From positions 1 to 13,700 of the forward strand of contig JASGFG010000090.1 in assembly GCA_047605605.1 (NCBI GenBank): a DNA stretch of 13,700 nucleotides, in the 5' to 3' direction. The DNA is from JAATGA01 sp047605605. GTDB lineage: Bacteria; Pseudomonadota; Alphaproteobacteria; Rhodobacterales; Rhodobacteraceae. Both the position numbers and the translations under genes were made by a program. Below, one piece after another: positions 8,834 to 13,700 of the stretch. Every line of letters begins with the position of its first letter. Within the stretch, counting starts at the first letter, position 1. Under the pieces are notes generated by a model that was given only the letters and a program-made list of their open reading frames with translations, did not search any database and was not told where the DNA came from.

Positions 8834-9472
8834 ATGGCCTGGTTTTCCCGCATTACCCGGTTCGGCGACGTTCATATGGTCTATGGGCAAGAGGCGGGCA
8901 TGTCCTGCGGCATCGCCTCGGTCCTGATGTGCGTGTTCAAGATCAACAAGCTGACACCCGGCGCGCAGGCCGTGCAGGTGGAAAAGGATGTCTACAACGC
9001 CTATTCCACCGCCTCGGGGGCGCAATACAAACCGGAAAAGCGGGGCACCCATCCGACCCATCTGGTCACGGTCCTGAACGGGCTGAACTGCGGCAACTGG
9101 GCCTGGACCAACAAGGCCGGGGCGGATGCGTCGAAATTCATCATCGAGAAGGTGGGGCTTTCGGGCGGGTTCGGCCCGACGGTGGATGTATCGCCCGTCA
9201 TCGTGGGCGTCGACTGGGACGGCGGCGGCGCGCACTGGATCGTCATCGACACGATCCGCGACTTCTTCGGCACGCAATATGCCACGATCTGCGATCCCTG
9301 GGACACGAATGTGCATATCGAAAAGGTCGATAAATCCACGCCCTTCACCTACAAGCCGGGCGAGGGCGGCCTGTCGGTGGATTTCTGGGGCGAACACAAG
9401 GGGCAGACCTCGCCCTATGGCGCGACCGACCGCGGGGTGCTGAAGACCTGGGGGATCATCCATCAGGTCTAG
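8834..9472 (+). CDS. Papain/C39-like cysteine peptidase-fold protein
   Basis: This 212-residue protein carries what looks like a papain-superfamily (C39-like/AvrRpt2-like) catalytic set. Gln19 and Cys25 lie in YGQEAGMSCGIASV, the oxyanion glutamine and nucleophile. His134 lies in DGGGAHWIVIDT, and Asp154 in ATICDPWD. There is no signal peptide, membrane segment or ABC-transporter domain, so it is not an ordinary bacteriocin exporter peptidase. The substrate is unknown. The ATG at 8834 follows GGGAGG by 5 nt; a TTG one codon earlier is less likely. The gene stands alone: 123 nt after uvrB, and convergent with the NYN ribonuclease gene after 17 nt. An inactive relative or a secreted effector are alternatives. 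Confidence 0.75.
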   Translation: MAWFSRITRFGDVHMVYGQEAGMSCGIASVLMCVFKINKLTPGAQAVQVEKDVYNAYSTASGAQYKPEKRGTHPTHLVTVLNGLNCGNWAWTNKAGADASKFIIEKVGLSGGFGPTVDVSPVIVGVDWDGGGAHWIVIDTIRDFFGTQYATICDPWDTNVHIEKVDKSTPFTYKPGEGGLSVDFWGEHKGQTSPYGATDRGVLKTWGIIHQV

Positions 9473-9489
9473 CGCGACGCAGGCGCGCC

Positions 9490-10158
9490 TCAGGCTGCAA
9501 GCGGCGCCAGTTCCAGATCCGGTCCGCGGATCTGCCCGCCGACCAGAAAGCCGGGGATCTGGATCTGCGGGAACTGCTCGATCCAGTCGCGATAGCGGTC
9601 GTTGGTGACGATCCGTGCCCCCAGCCGCACCGCCGCGGCGATCAGCAGCGGATCCGCCGGCTGTCCCTTGGGCGAGACCGAGACCTGATCCACCGGCAGC
9701 TTCAGCCGCGCCGCCAGAGCGCGGTCGTTCATATAGCGGTTTTCGATCAGATAGCCGACATTCGCGTCAAAGCCGACAAGCGGCACCAGCCCCTCGGCCT
9801 CCAGCCGCCGGGCGACTTGGGCGACGCTGTCGAGTAAAGGCTTGCCGCCGCGCCAGTAAAGCACGTTCGACCCGTCGATCAGCACCGTGCATGACGCATC
9901 TCGCAGGGGGGCCGGGCGCCGGGTTGCACGGGCCCTTGGGGCGTGATCGGCCACGGGGCGGGGTTCGGGGTCAGCCTCGGCCCGGGGGAAGTCGCGCGGC
10001 CGGGAACCGCCGCGCAGCCATTCAGCCAGCGTCAGGATCGCCGCCGCGATCGCCGAAAGCCAGACGACAAGCGCCCAGTCGGTGACAGCGCCGGCCGTGA
10101 ACCACGACCAGACGGCAATGGCGGTGGACAGGCAGAAGATCAGAAAGGCTGCGTTCAT
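9490..10158 (-). CDS. Membrane-anchored NYN-domain (Zc3h12a-like) ribonuclease
   Basis: This 222-residue protein has two N-terminal membrane segments (about 4-21 and 27-46), a Pro/Arg-rich linker (50-87) and a C-terminal NYN/PIN-fold domain. The domain starts at TVLIDGSNVLYW, with Asp95 and Asn98, continues through Asp131 in VGFDANVGY, and ends with ADPLLIAAAVRLGARIVTND (Asp169, Asp187) and RYRDW. These acidic residues are those expected for a metal-dependent RNase of the Zc3h12a-like type. It would cut RNA at the cytoplasmic face of the inner membrane; the target is unknown. The ATG at 10158 puts the membrane segment at the N-terminus; an in-frame ATG at 10236 would add 26 non-hydrophobic residues. 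The ribosome binding site is weak. It lies 81 nt downstream of the glutamine-synthetase-family gene on the same strand. Confidence 0.82.
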   Translation of the reverse strand: MNAAFLIFCLSTAIAVWSWFTAGAVTDWALVVWLSAIAAAILTLAEWLRGGSRPRDFPRAEADPEPRPVADHAPRARATRRPAPLRDASCTVLIDGSNVLYWRGGKPLLDSVAQVARRLEAEGLVPLVGFDANVGYLIENRYMNDRALAARLKLPVDQVSVSPKGQPADPLLIAAAVRLGARIVTNDRYRDWIEQFPQIQIPGFLVGGQIRGPDLELAPLAA

Positions 10159-10207
10159 GATGGCGCCAGCCTTGCCGGGGAAAATGGCGATTCCTTGCCC
10201 GGAATGT

Positions 10208-10230
10208 GCGCGCCCCGCGGCACGGCGCGC
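10208..10230 (-). terminator. GC-rich hairpin after the glutamine-synthetase-family gene
   Basis: GCGCGCC (10208-10214) and GGCGCGC (10224-10230) form a perfect 7-bp stem with a 9-nt loop, 10 nt after the stop of the synthetase gene. No T-tract follows on the minus strand. It may slow or partly terminate transcription into the NYN gene, but it does not meet the usual intrinsic terminator form. Confidence 0.3.
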
Positions 10231-10239
10231 GCGCAATCC

Positions 10240-11643
10240 TCAGACCGTGTGCAGGTAAAGATCGAAATCCACCTCGGACACGGTGCGCGCCACGCGCGCA
10301 TATTCCGCCGCCTTGATGGCGGTAAAGGTGCGGTGCATGTCTTCGCCCAGGGCATCCTTCAGGAACTCCGACCCCTGCGCCGCCACGATGGCCGAACGCC
10401 AGTCCACCGGGATTTCCGGCCCGTCCGACATCTCGGCATAGGCGTTGCCGGTGGTTTCGGGGCCGGGGTCGATGTGCCCCTTCAACCCGTGGCGAATGCC
10501 TGCCAGCACCGTCGCCGCCACCAGATAGGGGTTGGCATCCACCCCCGCCGGGCGATGTTCGATGCGCCGGGCACGGATGTCGCCCGCGGGAATCCGCAGC
10601 GCGACCGAACGGTTGTTCACCCCCCAGGACGGCGAGACCGGCGCGTAGGACTGCGAGGCGAACCGCCGCCAGGAATTGGCATGGGGCGCAAAGACCAGCA
10701 TGGATTCCCCCATCGTCTGCCGCAGCCCGCCAAGGGCGTGAAGGATCGCCGGGTTCCAGACCCCTTCCTTTTCCTCGACAAAGACATTGCGGCCCGCACC
10801 GTCCAGCAGCGAGACGTGGAAATGCATCCCCGAGCCGGCATATTGTTCCACCGGCTTGGCCATGAAGCAGGCGGTCACGCCATGCGCCCGCGCCTGCGCC
10901 CGCACGATGCGCTTCAACCGCATCAGGTCGTCGGCGGCCCGCATCACATCCTCGCGGTAGTGCAGGGTCAGCTCATACTGGCCGGGGGCATATTCGCTGA
11001 TCAGGGTCTCGGCCTTGATCCCCGCCGCCGCAGCCCCGGCATAGACGTCCGAAAACAGCGGCAGCATCCCGTGCAGGTGATCGACGCTGTAAACCTCGGT
11101 CTTGCGGCTGCTGCGGCCATCCAGCACGTCGCGCGCGGGCTGCACCTTGCCGTCGGCGCCGCGCTCATTGGCCAGCAGGAAGAACTCCAGTTCGAAGGCC
11201 CCGCAGGCGGTCAGCCCCTCGGCGGCCAGCAGGTCGACCTGCCGCTGCAAGGCATGGCGCGGGTCCGAGGTCATCCGGTTTCCGGCCAGGTCATACATCG
11301 ACATGAAGACTTCGCCCCGCGGCGGATGGGTGCCATGCAGGGCGACCAGCGTGCCGGGGATGGGCCAGGCGCGCAGGTCGCCATCGCCCTGATCCCAGAT
11401 CAGCCCGGTTTCGTGGACATCCTCGCCGCAGATGTCCAGGCCAAGGATGGAAATGGGCAGATGCCGCCCGCCCTTGTAAAACGACAAAAGCTCGTGCCGG
11501 CGGATGATCTTGCCGCGGCCGATCCCGTTCGCATCGTGCAAGACGATGTCGAAGGCTTCGATCTCGGGGTGGGCATCCAGAAAGGCTTCGGCTTCGGCGG
11601 CAGAGGAGCCGGAGGGGGAGGAACCGGAGGGGCTGTCGGTCAT
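10240..11643 (-). CDS. Glutamine synthetase family protein, probable gamma-glutamylamine synthetase (PuuA-like)
   Basis: This 467-residue enzyme has the complete active site of the glutamine synthetase family, but the sequence style of gamma-glutamylputrescine or related gamma-glutamylamine synthetases. These ligate glutamate to an amine with ATP. Metal ligands appear as Glu151 and Glu153 (GAFELEFF), Glu217 and Glu224 (SEYAPGQYELT), His274 (GSGMHFHVSL) and Glu362 (RRIEHRPAGVDANPY). The substrate arginines are in NNRSVALRIP and at 364. The length is near that of PuuA. The ATG overlaps the aminotransferase stop in ATGA, so the two are coupled. The short Ser/Pro/Gly N-terminus is encoded by a 15-nt tandem duplication. 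Substrate candidates are polyamines, monoamines such as methylamine (GmaS), or an amine from the adjoining decarboxylase. Confidence 0.85.
   Translation of the reverse strand: MTDSPSGSSPSGSSAAEAEAFLDAHPEIEAFDIVLHDANGIGRGKIIRRHELLSFYKGGRHLPISILGLDICGEDVHETGLIWDQGDGDLRAWPIPGTLVALHGTHPPRGEVFMSMYDLAGNRMTSDPRHALQRQVDLLAAEGLTACGAFELEFFLLANERGADGKVQPARDVLDGRSSRKTEVYSVDHLHGMLPLFSDVYAGAAAAGIKAETLISEYAPGQYELTLHYREDVMRAADDLMRLKRIVRAQARAHGVTACFMAKPVEQYAGSGMHFHVSLLDGAGRNVFVEEKEGVWNPAILHALGGLRQTMGESMLVFAPHANSWRRFASQSYAPVSPSWGVNNRSVALRIPAGDIRARRIEHRPAGVDANPYLVAATVLAGIRHGLKGHIDPGPETTGNAYAEMSDGPEIPVDWRSAIVAAQGSEFLKDALGEDMHRTFTAIKAAEYARVARTVSEVDFDLYLHTV
11603..11632 (-). repeat. 15-nt tandem duplication at the 5' end of the synthetase gene
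   Basis: Two adjacent 15-nt units (11603-11617 and 11618-11632; plus strand GAGGAGCCGGAGGGG and GAGGAACCGGAGGGG) differ at one base. They encode the repeated SPSGS of the N-terminal tail. The repeat keeps the reading frame. Confidence 0.7.
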
Positions 11644-13013
11644 TCTTGCGTCTCGAACAATTCGGAAAGGATTTCACCAAAGGCGGCGATCAGCCCGTCG
11701 ATCTGGCGTTTCTTGGTGACGGGGCTGACCAGCATCATGTTGTGGAACGGCGCGATCAGGCAGCCGCGGTTCATAAGGCCGGTGTGGATCGCGGCCTCAA
11801 GCGCGGGGTGATGGGCCAAGGCGGCCTCGGCCCCGTTCTTCAGCGGGCCGGGGGCGCAGATGAATTCCACCCGTGCGCCGACGCGCACCACATGCCAGGG
11901 CGCGGCGACCCGGTCGATCTGCCGGCCCAGACCGGCGGCCAGACGGGCGGCGCCCTTTTCCATGCGGGCATAGGCCTTTGCCGTCATCACCTCGGACAGG
12001 TTGGCGCGCAGGCAGGCGAATTGCATCGGGTTGGCCGACAGCGTCGTCCCCATGCCGGAATGGCCCGAAGGGCGGCTGGCGTTCACCGCCAGATAGCGCG
12101 CCGCCACATCCTCCGCCATGCCCCAGACTGCTGCGGGCATCCCGCCGGCCACGCATTTGCCCACCACGAACATGTCGGGCGACAGCGAATGCACACGGGT
12201 ATAGCCGCCAAGGCCCGAGGAAATCGTATGGGTTTCATCCATGATCAGCAGGGCGCCATGACGGCGCGACAGGCTGCGCAAGCCGTCGTGGAAACCCGGT
12301 TCGGGCAGGACCATGCAGGAATTGGTCATCACCGGCTCGGTCAGGATCGCCGCGATCTCTCCGGTCTTCAGCGCCGTCTCGACCCCGGCCAGATCGTTGA
12401 ACTCGCAGCAGACGGCGCCTTGCGTCAGGTCGATCACTTGCCCCAGCAGGCCGGGGCGGGTGACGGTGCGGCCATTGGCTAGCTCGACCATCGCGTCATC
12501 GACCGTGCCATGATAGCAGCCGTTGAAGACAAGGATCTTTGGCCGCCCCGTCACCGCACGGGCAACGCGGAGGGCAAAGCGGTTGGCATCGGTGGCGGTT
12601 GTCGCGATCTGCCAGCGGAAGGGGCCGAAGCATTCGGTCAGCAGGCGCCCCGCCTCCAGCGCATCCTCGGTCGGCAGCATATAGGTCAGGCCGCGGCGGG
12701 CCTGATGGCGGATGGCCTTGGCGACGGGGCCGGGCGAATGGCCGAACATGCTGCCGGTGTCGCCCAAGCAGAAATCGTCGATCCCGAAGCCGTCGATATC
12801 CTCGATCCGCGCGCCCTGGGCTTTCGCCACCAGCGGCAGATGCGGCATCGGCCAGTCCTTCATCCAGTGCATCGGCACGCCGTCCAGAAAGGCGCCCGAC
12901 CCGCGCTCCATCGCCGCGCGCGCAATGGGGCGGGCCTGGGCATAGCGCCGCGCCTCGCGCCGGGCGAACCGTTCAAGCCGCGCGCGCGGCACACCTGCGA
13001 TCATGTCGGGCAT
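11640..13013 (-). CDS. Class III PLP-dependent aminotransferase
   Basis: This 457-residue protein is a fold-type I, class III aminotransferase related to glutamate-1-semialdehyde aminomutase and omega-amino acid or amine transaminases. Visible landmarks are GDTGSMFGHSP (84-94), the cofactor-binding CYHGTVDDAM (Tyr167, His168), Glu226-Pro227, the MDETHT motif with Asp259, and the Schiff-base lysine Lys286 in VVGKCVAGGMPAA. It would act in the cytoplasm on an amine, omega-amino acid or arginine-like substrate. It is not the hemL of tetrapyrrole synthesis judging by context. ATG 13013 follows GGAGG by 5 nt. It lies 83 nt after the decarboxylase and overlaps the glutamine-synthetase-family gene by 4 nt, which points to one catabolic operon. 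Confidence 0.87.
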   Translation of the reverse strand: MPDMIAGVPRARLERFARREARRYAQARPIARAAMERGSGAFLDGVPMHWMKDWPMPHLPLVAKAQGARIEDIDGFGIDDFCLGDTGSMFGHSPGPVAKAIRHQARRGLTYMLPTEDALEAGRLLTECFGPFRWQIATTATDANRFALRVARAVTGRPKILVFNGCYHGTVDDAMVELANGRTVTRPGLLGQVIDLTQGAVCCEFNDLAGVETALKTGEIAAILTEPVMTNSCMVLPEPGFHDGLRSLSRRHGALLIMDETHTISSGLGGYTRVHSLSPDMFVVGKCVAGGMPAAVWGMAEDVAARYLAVNASRPSGHSGMGTTLSANPMQFACLRANLSEVMTAKAYARMEKGAARLAAGLGRQIDRVAAPWHVVRVGARVEFICAPGPLKNGAEAALAHHPALEAAIHTGLMNRGCLIAPFHNMMLVSPVTKKRQIDGLIAAFGEILSELFETQE

Positions 13014-13049
13014 GGGGGCCTCCGGAAGGTCGCCCCGTTATGGCCGATA

Positions 13050-13061
13050 ATTTGATCAAAT
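13050..13061. promoter_or_regulatory. Candidate operator palindrome upstream of the aminotransferase gene
   Basis: ATTTGATCAAAT is a perfect 12-bp AT-rich palindrome in an otherwise GC-rich 83-nt gap, 37 nt upstream of the aminotransferase ATG. Its size and symmetry fit a dimeric regulator such as a GntR- or XRE-cupin-type protein. Nothing in the window identifies the regulator. Confidence 0.45.
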
Positions 13062-13096
13062 GGAAGCCGCAGCTGCGATGCCCCGCGGCGTGGCTG

Positions 13097-13700
13097 TCAG
13101 CGGGCGCGCACCTCGATCATCCGGGGACCGGCATGGGGACGGCGCAACGCCTCCATCAGGGCCTCGGGCTCTTGCGGAACCGAGACGAAGGGCAGATCGC
13201 AAGCCGCCGCAAAGGGCTCCATCTTCAACGGCGAGGGCGAGCAGCCGATCACCTCGGTATTCGCGCCGCGCATCGCCTCGGCGATCTCGCGAAAGCCGGC
13301 GTTGTTCCAGATCAGCCAGGTGACGGGCAGCCGCTCGTCCACCGAAGTGCGCAACTCGCCCGGACTGAACTGCAACCCGCCGTCGCCGATCAGGCAGACG
13401 ACCGGCACGCCGGGCGCCGCAACCGCGGCGCCGACCGCCGCGCCGGGGCCATAGCCCAGGGCGCCGAATCCGGTGGCGGCATTGAACCAGCCGCCGGGGC
13501 GGTCGTGATCGTAGAACAGGTTTGCGGCATAGACCGGCTGGGTGCTGTCGCCGACGATGATGGCGCCGGGAATCGCCGCGCGGATCGCCTCGACCATGGT
13601 TAGTTGATCGGGCATGGACGGGTGCAGAGCCGCCAGTTCGGCCCGCGCGGCGACGCGGGTTTCGGCGGCGCGGGCCGCCCCGTCGCCCCTGCGCGGGGCA
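13097..13700 (-). CDS. Thiamine-diphosphate-dependent decarboxylase, AruI-like, partial (N-terminus beyond window)
   Basis: About 200 C-terminal residues of a thiamine-diphosphate enzyme of the acetolactate synthase / pyruvate decarboxylase superfamily are present. The frame is open to the right edge, so roughly two thirds of a usual 530-560 residues lie outside. The Mg-ThDP motif is GDGGLQF followed after exactly 24 residues by NNAGF. The preceding VGDSTQPVYAANLFYD and WFNAATGFGALGYGPGAAVG blocks resemble 5-guanidino-2-oxopentanoate decarboxylase (AruI), which decarboxylates the keto acid formed by arginine transamination. An internal Met at 13615 is not the start. It is followed by an aminotransferase gene, as expected for a transaminase-decarboxylase pair. 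Another 2-keto acid, or an acetolactate-synthase-like reaction, cannot be excluded. Confidence 0.85.
   Translation of the reverse strand, partial: APRRGDGAARAAETRVAARAELAALHPSMPDQLTMVEAIRAAIPGAIIVGDSTQPVYAANLFYDHDRPGGWFNAATGFGALGYGPGAAVGAAVAAPGVPVVCLIGDGGLQFSPGELRTSVDERLPVTWLIWNNAGFREIAEAMRGANTEVIGCSPSPLKMEPFAAACDLPFVSVPQEPEALMEALRRPHAGPRMIEVRAR

Noticed and set aside
9472..9490. GC-rich symmetry (AGGCGCGCCT) between the convergent peptidase and NYN genes as a bidirectional terminator
   Set aside because: A 10-bp palindrome without loop or T-tract; expected by chance at this GC content.
9943..11811. A 622-codon plus-strand frame opposite the synthetase gene
   Set aside because: Antisense shadow of a gene whose full active-site motif set is visible on the minus strand.
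13066..13089. GCCGC...GCGGC and CGCAGCTGCG symmetry after the decarboxylase stop as a terminator
   Set aside because: Short stems, no T-tract, and the downstream aminotransferase appears to belong to the same operon.

Overview
The window is GC-rich, densely packed DNA that reads as the chromosome of an alphaproteobacterium of the order Rhodobacterales, most likely Paracoccus or a close relative. The grounds are the style of the proteins (CcmI, the DUF1289 protein, the NDUFS4-like complex I protein and UvrB with an N-terminal extension), a heterotetrameric sarcosine oxidase operon, and an intergenic hairpin of a kind I recall as common in that family. I see no tRNA, rRNA, CRISPR array, insertion sequence or phage gene. 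Both ends of the window cut through genes.

Left part (1-3932, minus strand): soxB, soxD and the first 757 codons of soxA, i.e. the beta, delta and alpha subunits of sarcosine oxidase or the closely related N-methylglutamate dehydrogenase. soxD and soxA overlap by 4 nt. A hairpin repeat lies between soxB and soxD. A compact cluster of three alternating half-sites upstream of soxB (4019-4053) is a strong candidate operator.

Middle part (4140-8710): a plus-strand run ccmI (cytochrome c maturation), ruvX/yqgF and a DUF1289 cysteine-motif protein, with 4-nt or 1-nt stop/start overlaps. It converges on a minus-strand NDUFS4-like complex I accessory gene. That gene is divergent from uvrB (excision repair), which has a near-match to the alphaproteobacterial LexA box upstream.

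Right part (8834-13700): a stand-alone papain/C39-like cysteine peptidase converges on a membrane-anchored NYN-domain ribonuclease. Upstream of the latter, on the same minus strand, is a three-gene catabolic cluster read from right to left: a thiamine-diphosphate decarboxylase of the AruI (5-guanidino-2-oxopentanoate decarboxylase) type, a class III aminotransferase, and a gamma-glutamylamine-synthetase-like member of the glutamine synthetase family. The last two are coupled by an ATGA overlap. Together with the sarcosine oxidase genes this suggests a region devoted to methylated-amine and amine/guanidino nitrogen catabolism. The precise substrate of the three-gene cluster cannot be read from sequence and is the least described part of the window.
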